A stretch of DNA of 64,000 nt from Marinovum algicola (GTDB lineage Bacteria; Pseudomonadota; Alphaproteobacteria; Rhodobacterales; Rhodobacteraceae), in NCBI RefSeq assembly GCF_900109145.1, contig NZ_FNYY01000002.1:310001-374000 (forward strand). Reading direction: 5' to 3'. Positions within the stretch are counted from its first letter, which is position 1, and every line of letters begins with the position of its first letter. The notes under the pieces are model-generated. The model ran no database searches. It had not been told where the DNA came from and was given only the letters and a program-made list of their open reading frames with translations. The translations under genes were made by a program, and so were the position numbers. Positions 41,169-50,275 of the stretch are shown piece by piece.

Positions 41169-42725
41169 TCAATACTCCTGGTTCAGCGCATCCGCCGCCG
41201 GGATCTCACGCTCGCGGCGCGCGATGTAGTCCAGCAGCGCCTCGTTCCTGGCCAGGTCGAGCCGCGGCTCCTGGTACTCCGCCAGGAGCTTGCGCGCATG
41301 TTCCAGCGCCCGCGCGGTGATCTCCTTGGAGCCATCCGCCACCCATTGCTCGATCGAATTGTTGTCGAAGAGCTCCGGCATGAAATAGGCGGTCTGGAAA
41401 TTTTCCTGAGTGTGTGGATGGCCCAGGTAATGCCCGCCCGGCCCGACATCGGCCACCGCCGCCAGCGCGGCGTCGAAATCGCTCCATTTCGGCCCTTCGG
41501 CCATGCGGTAGGCCATGGCGCATTGCTCGGCATCGACAACGAATTTAGCCACCGAGCAATGCATCCCCGCCTCGTTCCAGCCAGCGGAATGCCAGATGTA
41601 ATTGGCCCCGGAATGCAGCACCGCCGAAAGCGTCGTAGCGCTTTCATAGCCGGCCTGGGCATCAAAGGTCTTGGCCCCGCCCAGCGCGCTCGACGTCCGC
41701 CAGGGCACGCCGTAGAACCGCGCCATCTGGCCGATCATGAAGTTCATCAGGCTGATTTCGGGCGTGCCCGCCATCGGCGCGCCGCTCTTCATGCTGACGG
41801 TCGAGAGGTAATGGCCATAGATCGCCGGGCAGCCCTTGCGGATCACCTGGGTATAGGCCAGCGCCGACAGCGCCTCGGCATTGAGCTGCGCCACCGTGGC
41901 CGGCACCGAGGCCGGCGTATTGGCCCCGCCCAGCACGAAGGGCGAACAGAGCACCGGCTGGTTGCGGCGGCAGAAGGCGCGCATCGCGCCCAGCATGGTC
42001 TCGTCCCAGACCAGTGGCGAATTGCCATTGCAATTGCCGGTGGTGACGGCGTGGTGTTCAAGAAACTCCGCGCCGAACAGCAGCGCGCACATCTCCATCA
42101 CGTCCTCGGCGTTCCTGGGGCTGGTGGTCATGCCCATGAACATCTTGTCGGAATGTTTCATCGAGGAATAGGTGATCCGCAGGTGGCGCTGGCTGATCGG
42201 GTGGTCGTAGGGTTCGACGATGTGATGCGCGGTGGAATGCAACGCCGGGCTCATGTGGCTGAGCTTGTGGAACATCGCCAGATCGGCCAGCGTCGGGTTG
42301 CGGCGCCGGTCGTCGAGGTCGCGCAGGTACGGCGCGCCGGTCATTGGCACGAACACCGCCTGACGCCCGCCCAGCGCGACGGTGTTCGCCGGGTTGCGGG
42401 CGTGATAGGTGATCTCGGACGGGATCGAGGCGATCAGCCCGCGCACCAGCCCCCGGTCGAGATAGACCCGCTCGCCCACTACCTTGGCCCCCGCCCGGCG
42501 CCAGTCGGCCAGCGCCACAGAATCGCGGAACACCACGCCGACGTTTTCGAGGATATCCATCGACGCGGCGTCGATCTGCGCGACCTGCGCACCCTCCATC
42601 ACCTCGCAGAACGGCAACCGGTTGGTCAGCCCGGGCAGCATGGTGACATCGCGGGTGCTGCGCAGGCTGCGGCGGGCGGCGCGGCCCCCGGCCCGCATCC
42701 GGGGCTTTGCAGTGGTGGCGGTCAT
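41169..42725 (-). CDS. Trimethylamine methyltransferase (MttB)-family protein, non-pyrrolysine type
   Basis: A 518-residue MttB-superfamily protein. Seen: DAASMDILENVGVVFRDSVALADWRRAGA, HSTAHHIVEPYDHPISQRHLR, GGANTPASVPATVAQLNAEALSALAYTQ, and GHYLGHPHTQENFQTAYFMPELFDN. The frame has no internal amber codon, so it is a non-pyrrolysine member, a group whose characterised members include corrinoid-dependent demethylases of glycine betaine and related quaternary amines. No corrinoid protein gene lies nearby. CAAAGGAG before ATG 42725 fixes the start. It is the last gene of the minus-strand amine cluster. Confidence 0.9.
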   Translation of the reverse strand: MTATTAKPRMRAGGRAARRSLRSTRDVTMLPGLTNRLPFCEVMEGAQVAQIDAASMDILENVGVVFRDSVALADWRRAGAKVVGERVYLDRGLVRGLIASIPSEITYHARNPANTVALGGRQAVFVPMTGAPYLRDLDDRRRNPTLADLAMFHKLSHMSPALHSTAHHIVEPYDHPISQRHLRITYSSMKHSDKMFMGMTTSPRNAEDVMEMCALLFGAEFLEHHAVTTGNCNGNSPLVWDETMLGAMRAFCRRNQPVLCSPFVLGGANTPASVPATVAQLNAEALSALAYTQVIRKGCPAIYGHYLSTVSMKSGAPMAGTPEISLMNFMIGQMARFYGVPWRTSSALGGAKTFDAQAGYESATTLSAVLHSGANYIWHSAGWNEAGMHCSVAKFVVDAEQCAMAYRMAEGPKWSDFDAALAAVADVGPGGHYLGHPHTQENFQTAYFMPELFDNNSIEQWVADGSKEITARALEHARKLLAEYQEPRLDLARNEALLDYIARREREIPAADALNQEY

Positions 42726-42874
42726 GGCAGATCTCCTTTGCAGGAAGACTGGCGCAGACCGGCGCATCGGATGGGGATGATTGCGAATTATCGTTGCAGG
42801 AAACGACATCGCCTGCGCGGCAGCGGCGCAGCGGATGACAGGAACGCCGCCTGCCCTACCACGCCCCGGCCTGT

Positions 42875-43852
42875 CTAGAGCCCGCCGCCCGCCGGGATCA
42901 CCACCTGCACACTGTCCTCCGCGAAATGGTCAAAGCTCTTGACCCAGCGCCGGTGCGGCCAGTGCAGTTCCAGCCGGCCCTCGCGCGGGCGATAGGCGGC
43001 GGTATAAAGCGTGCCGAAACCGGCGGTGAACGCGGTGGAATAGAGCGGCGGCCGCAGGAAGGCCGCGACAAACCGGTCATCGGTGGTCGGATGCAGGCTG
43101 AGCTGTTGCAACAGAAAGCGCTCGCGCTCGACGGTGGCGGTAAACCGCGCATGCGACGACCATTCGACCCGCTCCTGATGGTTGGTGGCCACCGCCGCAT
43201 GGCTCAGCACCGGTTTGCGGTCGGGCGCGAGATAGGCGGTCAGGAACTGCCGCCCGGCATCGAGCACGGTGACATTGTAACTCATGTGGCAGGGAATTCG
43301 CGCCAGCGCGGCGCCGGCCTCTTCGGTGCTGGTGCAGGTCTGGAGCACATAGCGCAGGATCAGCGGCACACCGAAGCCGCGCCCGGTGTTGCGCCGCCCG
43401 CCAAAGGTGAGCGAGACCGCAAGACCGGCATCGTTGATGCCATCGACCAGCCCGAACAGCCCGTCGGACATGCCGATCACCCCCCGGCCCTGCCAGCCGG
43501 TCTTGAGCACCACCGCATCGAAGGCCAGCGGCGCGTAATCGTAATTGCGCACCAAGAGCGGCGCGTCGCCCTGCCAGATCGCCTGCGAACAGGCCGAGAG
43601 ATAGGGCGGCGGGCCGTAGAAGCTCAGAAACCGCGCCGCCGCATCGCCGCCGCCGGCCAGATCGCAAAGCTCCTCCCAGAGCTGCGCGATCTCCGGCATG
43701 TGCTTGCGGATCGCCTTGCGGCATTCCAGATAGGTCGGCCGTGCCGTCAGCCCCTCGCGCGCCCACCATTGGTGATAGGCCGGCCAGTACTGCGCGAACA
43801 GCTCGGCCCATTTCGGCCCGGGCCTGTCTTCGGCGATGGCGCGGAAAAGCAT
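42875..43852 (-). CDS. C45-family autoproteolytic acyltransferase/hydrolase (Ntn-hydrolase)
   Basis: A 325-residue protein of the acyl-CoA:6-aminopenicillanate acyltransferase-like family. The candidate self-cleavage nucleophile is C88 in YLSACSQAIWQGD, giving an 87-residue leader chain; PLLVRNYDYAPL follows, matching the conserved R-N-x-D block. GMSDGLFGLVDGINDAGLAVSLTFGG and the later ATNHQERVEW block (His-rich) are also family-like. It could hydrolyse or transfer an acyl-amide. It lies 17 nt after the ATP-grasp gene, so an amide made by that ligase is a plausible substrate. GTG 43858 is an alternative start. Confidence 0.85.
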   Translation of the reverse strand: MLFRAIAEDRPGPKWAELFAQYWPAYHQWWAREGLTARPTYLECRKAIRKHMPEIAQLWEELCDLAGGGDAAARFLSFYGPPPYLSACSQAIWQGDAPLLVRNYDYAPLAFDAVVLKTGWQGRGVIGMSDGLFGLVDGINDAGLAVSLTFGGRRNTGRGFGVPLILRYVLQTCTSTEEAGAALARIPCHMSYNVTVLDAGRQFLTAYLAPDRKPVLSHAAVATNHQERVEWSSHARFTATVERERFLLQQLSLHPTTDDRFVAAFLRPPLYSTAFTAGFGTLYTAAYRPREGRLELHWPHRRWVKSFDHFAEDSVQVVIPAGGGL

Positions 43853-43869
43853 GGTCACACGCGCCGGCC

Positions 43870-45321
43870 CTACAGCATCTTGAACGCCGGATCGCCCAGC
43901 ACCTGCGCCGCCGGCAAGGGCCGCGCGCGATAGGCCGCCTTGATCCCGGCGATCCATTGTTTCGACCGCTCGGTCAGCGCGAAGCCCTTGGTCATCGAGC
44001 GGCCCCGCGTCACCAGAATGCCCAGGTCGGCGCCCTCGTACCGGTAATCGCCGGGCTTGAGGATACGCAGGAAAAACGCCTCGTCCTCGCTCTCGACCGC
44101 GCGGCGGTGATAGTCGAAACGGGCAAATTCCACCGTGCCATCGGCGCGCATCCGGTAGATGCCCGATTGCGGCGCCTCGGTGATGATGTCGACGCTGTCA
44201 TCGGTGTGCTTGATGACCATCTGCGACCAACTGTCGATCATTTCGGGATCGGACCAGCGAGCATTGAGCTCTTCGACATCGATCTCGAAGGGCTTCTTCG
44301 AGAACTCCAGCAGGTGAAACAGAAAGAGCGGCGCATCCGCATGGGCAAAGGCGGCGTGATTTGTCATCGAACTGGCGCCGGTGATGCGCGGGTTGAGCTC
44401 GCCCAGCCAGATGTCGCCGGTCTTGCGGTCGATCAGGAAGTCCAGCTCGAAATAGCCGCGATAGCCCTCTTTCCGAAGCTGTTCGCCAAACCGATAGGTC
44501 AGCTCGCGCGCCTTCTGTCGGGTCTTCGGGGGAAAGGCGGTGGCAAAGATCTCGTTGCCACACCAGCCGCCGCGATAGGGCGTAAGGTCTTTGAACCCGA
44601 CCAATTCGGTCATCAGCGGGCCGACGATGGTGCCCTCGGCCGTGGCGCAGGCCTCGATGGCCGAGCCACGACAATCGATCCGTTTCATGATCTTGATCTC
44701 GCCCTGGCCGACAATCTCATGTTCATGGCGGCGGAAATCGGCCTCCGAGGCGATGAAGAAGGTGGTATGCCCGCTGTCGCCATAGGCCGATTGCAGCACC
44801 AGATCAACGCCCAGCCCGGCCGCCGCGCAGATCTCGCGCAGCTGGGCGTAGCTTTCCACCTCGGCCAGCGTGTTGGGCACCGAGGGCACCCCCGCCTTGT
44901 TGCCGATGCGCACGGTCTCGATCTTGTTGTCCATCGCGCTGCGCAGCTTGGCCTTGGGGAACCAAAGCTCGCCGCCCAGCTCCCTGACCAGCCGCTCGGT
45001 GGTCTCGTCGAACATCAGAAAGGCAAACTTCGGCTTGCCGCCGCGCGCCTTGACGTAATCCACCACCTCCTTGTGTTGCAGCAGATAGTTGTTGATGTCC
45101 TCGATCGACTGGAACTCGTCATGCGGCATGTCGGAGGGCACCAGAACGTTCGGGTGCCGCCCGTCAAAGCAATCCATGTAGCAGATGTACTTGAAATTCC
45201 GCACCCATTCGTCGAGCCCGAGCAGGTTGAAATTCGTCGCCGAGACGAAATAGACCGGATCGGAATTGGTGTGAAAGTGGCGCCGGATCTCGGAGATGTT
45301 GCGCAGGGTCTTTCTGGCCAT
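43870..45321 (-). CDS. ATP-grasp domain ligase
   Basis: A 483-residue ATP-grasp enzyme, resembling the biotin-carboxylase-type fold but without biotin-carrier partners. Seen: NKIETVRIGNKAGVPSVPNTL at the start of the ATP-grasp domain, LVLQSAYGDSGHTTFFI (the small-domain glycine loop), IKIMKRIDCRGSAIEACATAEGTIVGPL, and the metal-binding motif YFELDFLIDRKTGDIWLGELNPRITGASS (Glu and Asn). ATP-grasp enzymes join a carboxylate to an amine through an acyl-phosphate. It sits between an amino-acid decarboxylase and an Ntn amidohydrolase, so the decarboxylation product may be the amine acceptor. GAGGAGCGATCG precedes the ATG. Confidence 0.88.
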   Translation of the reverse strand: MARKTLRNISEIRRHFHTNSDPVYFVSATNFNLLGLDEWVRNFKYICYMDCFDGRHPNVLVPSDMPHDEFQSIEDINNYLLQHKEVVDYVKARGGKPKFAFLMFDETTERLVRELGGELWFPKAKLRSAMDNKIETVRIGNKAGVPSVPNTLAEVESYAQLREICAAAGLGVDLVLQSAYGDSGHTTFFIASEADFRRHEHEIVGQGEIKIMKRIDCRGSAIEACATAEGTIVGPLMTELVGFKDLTPYRGGWCGNEIFATAFPPKTRQKARELTYRFGEQLRKEGYRGYFELDFLIDRKTGDIWLGELNPRITGASSMTNHAAFAHADAPLFLFHLLEFSKKPFEIDVEELNARWSDPEMIDSWSQMVIKHTDDSVDIITEAPQSGIYRMRADGTVEFARFDYHRRAVESEDEAFFLRILKPGDYRYEGADLGILVTRGRSMTKGFALTERSKQWIAGIKAAYRARPLPAAQVLGDPAFKML

Positions 45322-45340
45322 CGATCGCTCCTCTTCGTGC

Positions 45341-48094
45341 TCATGGCTCTCTACAGGAAAAGCCTTTCAGCGCCTCCTTGGTGAACACCCGAAGCCCCAG
45401 ATCGGCGCGGAAGCCATGGATCTCGCTGACGTCGAGCGCCCGCATGAAGCTGAGGATTTCCGGGCTGATCACCTGCCCCGGCACCAGGATCGGAAAGCCC
45501 GGCGGATAGGGGATGATGAAGGAGGTCGAGACCAGCTCCTCGCCATCCTCGAGCCGGGTCTGCAACTTGTCGTCCAGCGGGATGTAGTCGCATTTCTCCT
45601 CGTCGTAGGCGAGGAAAAAGGCGGCGCGGATGTCGCCCTCGGGGGTGTCGTCGCCATAACGGAACGCCGGATGGAAATGGCTGAAATCCGGCAGCGGCGG
45701 CACATGTTCGACCAGCGCCGAGACCCGGTTCTCGAACGAGCGCTTTTCCATCTTGGAGGCGTCGTCGAGCAGCTCGTCCAGCTCCTTGGCGATCTCTACC
45801 AGCACCTCGATCAGATAGGCGACCGAGCTGCGCGTGGTGCCGATATTGGTCATGAACAGCACGGTGTTGCGCGAGGTCTTGTTGATCTGGATGCCGTATT
45901 TGTCCATCAGGATCTTGGTCTTGAAGGTATCGCCGTCCCAGCCGGTGCCGCCCACCGCCAACGTCACCCGCGTCGGATCGAGCACGAATTCGTCGGTGGT
46001 CCAGGAATTGGCAATGTCGGTCCAGCCCTGATCGGTCTCGTAGTAGCTGGACACGCCGCTTTCGCGGTATTCCTCGGGGATCATGTCGCCGGCGGTGATC
46101 ACCTTGAAATACTTCAACAACAGCGGGTGGGTGGCAATCGCCCGCCGGATCGACATGGCGCTTTCGACCTGCCGCTGGGTGAACTCGAACCCCTCGAGCT
46201 CGACCTGCCTGCGGCCGACGTCGAGCGAGGCAATGATCTGATAGTTCGGCGAGGTCGAGGTATGGGTCATATAGGCCTCGTGGAAGGCCTGCTCCACCTC
46301 GCCCTTGAAGTCCTGATCGTTGACATGGATCATCGACCCCTGCCGCAGCGAGGTCAGCGTCTTGTGCGTCGACTGGGTGCCATAGGCCCGCACCCGGGCA
46401 TCCGGCGGCGGCACCAGCCTCGTGTTCAGGATGGTTTCGTCATCCGCGCCCTCCAGCTCTTTCTGCTGCTTTTCCCAGGCCTCCGCCGTTTCCGGCGTGC
46501 GCAGGCATTCGCGCAGGGTGTTGGCCACGTCCATCGCGGTGCGCTGGCGGTAGGTCGGGTTGAACCGGGCAAAGGCGAACCAGGCCTCGTCCCAAAGAAA
46601 GATCAGATCCCTCTTGATGGCGAGACATTCCTCCATCACCCGCTGCACGTTGTAGACGATGCCGTCGAAGGTGCAGTTGGTGAGCAGCACCATGCGCACC
46701 TTGTCGAGCTTGCCCGCCGCCTTGAGTTTCAGCAGCTGATGCTTGATCTCGCGCAGCGGCACGGCGCCGTACATCGAGTATTGATGCAACGGATAGCTGT
46801 CCATGTAGACCACATGCGCGCCGGCCAGCACCATGCCGTAATGGTGCGACTTGTGGCAGTCGCGGTCGACCAGCACGATGTCGCCGGGCTTGCACAGCGC
46901 CTGCACCACGATCTTGTTGCAGGTCGAGGTGCCATTGGTGGCAAAGAACGTCTGTTTCGAGCCGAAGGCCCGTGCCGCCATGTCCTGCGCTTCCTTGATC
47001 GGGCCGCGCGGTTCCAGCAGGCTGTCGAGCCCGCCCGAAGTGGCCGAGGTCTCGGCGAGAAAGATGTTGGGGCCATAAAAGGCGCCCATGTCCTGGATCC
47101 AATGCGACCGGGTGATCGATTTGCCCCGGCTGATCGGCATGGCGTGGAACACGCCAGTGGGCTGGCGGGAATATTCCTTGAGCGCGGTAAAGAACGGCGT
47201 CTTGAAGCGGGCGCCGACACCCCGAAGGATGTTGAGGTGCAGCTCCATGAAATCTTCCTGGTTGTAGAACACCCGCCGGCAGCGCCCCAGATCGAGGCCG
47301 GCTATCTCTTCGGCCGACCGGTCGGTCACCAGATAGGCATCGAGTTCGGGCCGCATCCGCGCGATCAGCCGGCAGGCCTCCGGCCCGTATTCGCTGGGCG
47401 TGATATGCTCGACCTCGCCTTCGGTGCCCAGCGTGTCGAGGTATTTCTTCAGCAGCGGCAGTTCGTTGTGCGATTTCAGCACGAGCCCGGGGCGGACCAC
47501 CACGGCCTGGACATTGTGGTTGAACAGGATGCCGATCAGCGCGTCCTCGACCGAGGGCACCACCACCGGCTCGTAATGGAACGGATCCTCGGGCCGGCGG
47601 GCGCGGTGCAACGCGTTGCGCAGGAACCGCTCCTGATGTTCGTTGACGCTGTCGACGATCATCACCTCGAAATAGGGTCGCCCCAGCGCCCGCGCCTCGG
47701 GCGAGATCGCGCTTTCGTCTTCGTAATCCTCGCTGTCGATCTCGTCGGCGCCCAGCGGAATGTGTCGGCGGCGATAGGCGCCCGAGGTCAGCGCCCGCGC
47801 CACCCGCCGCACCGAGATCGACAGATCGTCGATATTGCGCGTCTCGAGCAGGCGGCGCAGGTGTTCAAAGGCCGCGTGGCCGGGAAAGGCCCAGTAGCTC
47901 TCGATCGGCGCGAGCGACTGGAACAGCTTTTCCGCGGTCTGCACCAGCCGCTGCCCGGAGCGGCCGTCGACGCCCTTGAGCCGCAGAGACTCCACGCATT
48001 CGCGCAGCGCGCTCCAACGGTCGGCCCGCAGCTGCGTGGCACTGTAATAATCTCCGATCGATGGCAGACCCTTTTCACTTGCAGGTACGTTCAT
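45341..48094 (-). CDS. Orn/Lys/Arg decarboxylase (fold-type I, long form)
   Basis: A 917-residue PLP-dependent amino-acid decarboxylase, longer than the roughly 710-760 residues of enterobacterial LdcI/AdiA. The first 200 residues form an extended N-terminal wing (QAVVVRPGLVLKSHNELPLLKKYLDTLG). The catalytic core has FFATNGTSTCNKIVVQALCKPGDIVLVDRDCHKSHHYG, LIFLWDEAWFAFARFNP, and the Schiff-base lysine K578 in YGTQSTHKTLTSLRQGS. The C-terminal domain contains IPYPPGFPILVPGQVI. It would give agmatine, putrescine or cadaverine; the amino acid is not resolved. Start has GGGAGAACGGA. Confidence 0.92.
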   Translation of the reverse strand: MNVPASEKGLPSIGDYYSATQLRADRWSALRECVESLRLKGVDGRSGQRLVQTAEKLFQSLAPIESYWAFPGHAAFEHLRRLLETRNIDDLSISVRRVARALTSGAYRRRHIPLGADEIDSEDYEDESAISPEARALGRPYFEVMIVDSVNEHQERFLRNALHRARRPEDPFHYEPVVVPSVEDALIGILFNHNVQAVVVRPGLVLKSHNELPLLKKYLDTLGTEGEVEHITPSEYGPEACRLIARMRPELDAYLVTDRSAEEIAGLDLGRCRRVFYNQEDFMELHLNILRGVGARFKTPFFTALKEYSRQPTGVFHAMPISRGKSITRSHWIQDMGAFYGPNIFLAETSATSGGLDSLLEPRGPIKEAQDMAARAFGSKQTFFATNGTSTCNKIVVQALCKPGDIVLVDRDCHKSHHYGMVLAGAHVVYMDSYPLHQYSMYGAVPLREIKHQLLKLKAAGKLDKVRMVLLTNCTFDGIVYNVQRVMEECLAIKRDLIFLWDEAWFAFARFNPTYRQRTAMDVANTLRECLRTPETAEAWEKQQKELEGADDETILNTRLVPPPDARVRAYGTQSTHKTLTSLRQGSMIHVNDQDFKGEVEQAFHEAYMTHTSTSPNYQIIASLDVGRRQVELEGFEFTQRQVESAMSIRRAIATHPLLLKYFKVITAGDMIPEEYRESGVSSYYETDQGWTDIANSWTTDEFVLDPTRVTLAVGGTGWDGDTFKTKILMDKYGIQINKTSRNTVLFMTNIGTTRSSVAYLIEVLVEIAKELDELLDDASKMEKRSFENRVSALVEHVPPLPDFSHFHPAFRYGDDTPEGDIRAAFFLAYDEEKCDYIPLDDKLQTRLEDGEELVSTSFIIPYPPGFPILVPGQVISPEILSFMRALDVSEIHGFRADLGLRVFTKEALKGFSCREP

Positions 48095-48161
48095 TCCGTT
48101 CTCCCTGTTGGCGCCTTTTGCGGCGCTGCGTGTTGTTCTGCCATCCCCTCGGAGGCCCCGG

Positions 48162-49130
48162 TCAGCCGGTGCCGGACACCCTCTTGAAGATCGGCAGGTT
48201 GTCCTCTGGTTTGTAGTCCTGCGGCTCGCGCCCCAGCGCGCTGCGCGGATCGGCCGTGTTCACCCCGGCCTGTGACCCCTGTTGCGGAATGGCCAGCGGC
48301 CCCAGCGTCGTCAGATAGGCGTCGGTGCCGCTGCTGCGGTCATAGACCGAAAAATCCGCCTCGCGGTCGCGGAAGCTCTTGAGCACCTGGCCCAGTCCCT
48401 TCAGCCCGGTCTCGCGCTGGCGGCGCACCATGTCGAGATCGATCTCGATCGGGAACATGTCCTCTTGCCCGGCAGACTGGTGCAGCACCGTGGCGGTCGG
48501 ATCGACCACCAGCGACTTGCCGACACCGCCGGCACCCAGGCCGTTGACGTCGATCACGTAGCACTGGAACTGCGCCGCGGTGGCCCGCGCGATGGCGATC
48601 TCGGCGTCGCGGTCGGTGGTGCCGGTCAGCACGGGGTGCAACAGCACTTCGACCCCCTGGCTGGTAAGTTGCCGCGTGGTTTCCGGGAACCAGATGTCGT
48701 AGCAGATCGACAGGCCGAAGCGGCCCACCCCCGGCACGTCGAAGACGCAGAAATCGGTCCCCGACGAGATATCGGCCTCATAGGGCTTGAACGGGAACAT
48801 CTTGCGATAGGTGCGGATGATCTCGCCATCGGGGTTGATCACCACCGAAGTGTTGTAAATTCGCCCGTCCTCGGCCTTTTCGAACATCGAGCCCGGGATC
48901 AGCCAGATCTTGTGGCGGCGCGCCTCGTCCTGAAACATCCGAAGCGTGTCATTCGGGAACGGCAAGGCGTATTGATGCAGCGGGCCAAAAGCCGCCAGCT
49001 CCGAGAACACCACCATCTGGGTCCAGGGAAACCGCGCCATCAGAACGTCGAGCCGCTCTTTCATGCCCTCGACGTTGGAATGCAGCGCCGCGACATGCAT
49101 CTGTACGCCGGCGATTGCGAAAGGGGTCAT
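48162..49130 (-). CDS. Carbon-nitrogen hydrolase (nitrilase superfamily amidase)
   Basis: A 322-residue nitrilase-superfamily enzyme. The Glu-Lys-Cys triad is visible: E44 in VVFSELAAFG, K110 in TYRKMFPFKP, and C143 in GLSICYDIWFPE. The family includes N-carbamoylputrescine amidase and aliphatic amidases. It heads the minus operon upstream of the decarboxylase (67-nt gap), so hydrolysis of an N-carbamoyl or N-acyl amine is likely. The C-terminal tail after residue 270 is long and poorly conserved-looking. ATG 49130 follows CAAGGAGAAAGAAAGCAG. Confidence 0.9.
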   Translation of the reverse strand: MTPFAIAGVQMHVAALHSNVEGMKERLDVLMARFPWTQMVVFSELAAFGPLHQYALPFPNDTLRMFQDEARRHKIWLIPGSMFEKAEDGRIYNTSVVINPDGEIIRTYRKMFPFKPYEADISSGTDFCVFDVPGVGRFGLSICYDIWFPETTRQLTSQGVEVLLHPVLTGTTDRDAEIAIARATAAQFQCYVIDVNGLGAGGVGKSLVVDPTATVLHQSAGQEDMFPIEIDLDMVRRQRETGLKGLGQVLKSFRDREADFSVYDRSSGTDAYLTTLGPLAIPQQGSQAGVNTADPRSALGREPQDYKPEDNLPIFKRVSGTG

Positions 49131-49539
49131 CTGCTTTCTTTCTCCTTGCACGGCGCGGGCATGTCCTGCGCCGGGTTGTTCTGTCTCCCCCCTGAGCGGC
49201 GGTGGCGGCGGGTCTCTGCCCGGCTCGCGGCCGCTGCTGGTCTTGTGGTCTGGCCCGTCACCTTGTCAGCCTTCCTGCAAACTGCAAGGCAAGATCGTTC
49301 AGGGCCGGTCGGGGCGGCGCGGAGCCCGGTGCCGGGCGCGCTGGCATCCCGGCGTTCATCTTGCGAGACTTGGTCATTTCGGTCCCCCAGCCCGGCCCGG
49401 CGCGCATGTTTCAGGGGCTTTCCCCCCGGGGCAATCCGGTTTTCTTGTTGAATCAGCATAGCTTTGGCGCAGACACATTCAACTCTCGCAAATCGAGCCT
49501 GCCTCCTTATGATGCGGTGCGCGCAATTCCGGGGCATTC
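49131..49539 (-). other. 409-bp intergenic region with a weak promoter candidate
   Basis: No convincing gene on either strand; an open plus-strand frame here (49202-49585) has no ribosome-binding site or recognisable protein. On the minus strand TTGAAT (49482-49477), 16 nt and TATGCT (49460-49455) form a candidate promoter for the carbon-nitrogen hydrolase operon. The rest is GC-rich and without clear features. Confidence 0.4.
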
Positions 49540-50109
49540 TCAGAACGTCGGCGGCGTGCAGGCGCTGATGATGACGCAATCCTGATCGCCGATGTTGCGG
49601 AACTTGTGCGGCAGCCGGCTGTCGAACAGATAACCGTCGCCCCGGTTGAGTACGCGCACCTGATCGCCGACCGTGATCTCGATGATCCCGGCAATCACCA
49701 CCCCGGCCTCTTCGGCCTGATGGCTAAGCATCTTCTCGCCGGTGTCGGCGCCGGGGGGATAGGTTTCGTGCAGCACCTGAAGACTGTGCGACGAGGCATT
49801 GCCCAACTGGCGCAGCGAGACCCGCGAGGCGCCCTTGCCCAAACCCATGTCCTGCGGCGACAGCTCGATGAATTCGTCGGCGGTATAGAAGTACTTGGGC
49901 GTACCGGCGTCCTCGACCTCGGAAAAGAATTCCGACAGCGGGGTCTGCACCGCGTCGAGCAGGCTTTTCAGCGACGAGACCGAGGGGCTGGTCTTGTTCT
50001 GCTCGATCATCGAGACCGCGCCATTGGTCATGCCGGCGCGCGCCGCCAGTTCCCGCTGCGACATGCCGCGCGCCTCCCGCGCCGCCCTGAGTCTTCCGCC
50101 GATATCCAA
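49540..50109 (-). CDS. XRE-family regulator with C-terminal cupin domain (PuuR-like)
   Basis: A 189-residue protein: HTH (LRAAREARGMSQRELAARAGMTNGAVSMIEQNKTSPSVSSLKSLLDAV) followed by a cupin domain (YPPGADTGEKMLSHQAEEAGVVIAGIIEITVGDQVRVLNRGDGYLFDSRLPHKFRN). This is the architecture of PuuR, the repressor of putrescine utilisation in E. coli. The start is TTG 50109, with AAGG 7 nt upstream; no in-frame ATG fits. It diverges from gabT and probably represses it and perhaps the adjacent minus-strand cluster. Confidence 0.9.
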   Translation of the reverse strand: MDIGGRLRAAREARGMSQRELAARAGMTNGAVSMIEQNKTSPSVSSLKSLLDAVQTPLSEFFSEVEDAGTPKYFYTADEFIELSPQDMGLGKGASRVSLRQLGNASSHSLQVLHETYPPGADTGEKMLSHQAEEAGVVIAGIIEITVGDQVRVLNRGDGYLFDSRLPHKFRNIGDQDCVIISACTPPTF

Positions 50110-50275
50110 AGCATCGCCTTATTTTGAGTGCGTGTTTGAAATTGTAAGCGCCGATTTTGCGCGGGGTCAACCGGTATTCGTGGCCAAAACCCGCCGGTCA
50201 CACGCATTTCACCTATATTTACATAGGAATTTCCAAAGGGTTACAAAATTCATCGGATGAGCCTGATGGTCAGGA

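Noticed and set aside
41169-42725. Pyrrolysine-containing MttB
   Set aside because: The frame is continuous with no in-frame amber codon, so a pyrrolysine residue is not encoded.
43870-45321. Biotin carboxylase of an acyl-CoA carboxylase
   Set aside because: There is an ATP-grasp fold but no biotin-carrier or carboxyltransferase gene nearby; a general ATP-grasp ligase fits better.
45296-48187. A 963-codon open frame opposite the decarboxylase
   Set aside because: Same reason: the decarboxylase on the minus strand shows all family motifs, while the plus frame shows none.
49202-49585. A possible small gene in the intergenic region upstream of the carbon-nitrogen hydrolase
   Set aside because: No ribosome-binding site, no domain, and it overlaps the end of the XRE-cupin gene on the other strand.
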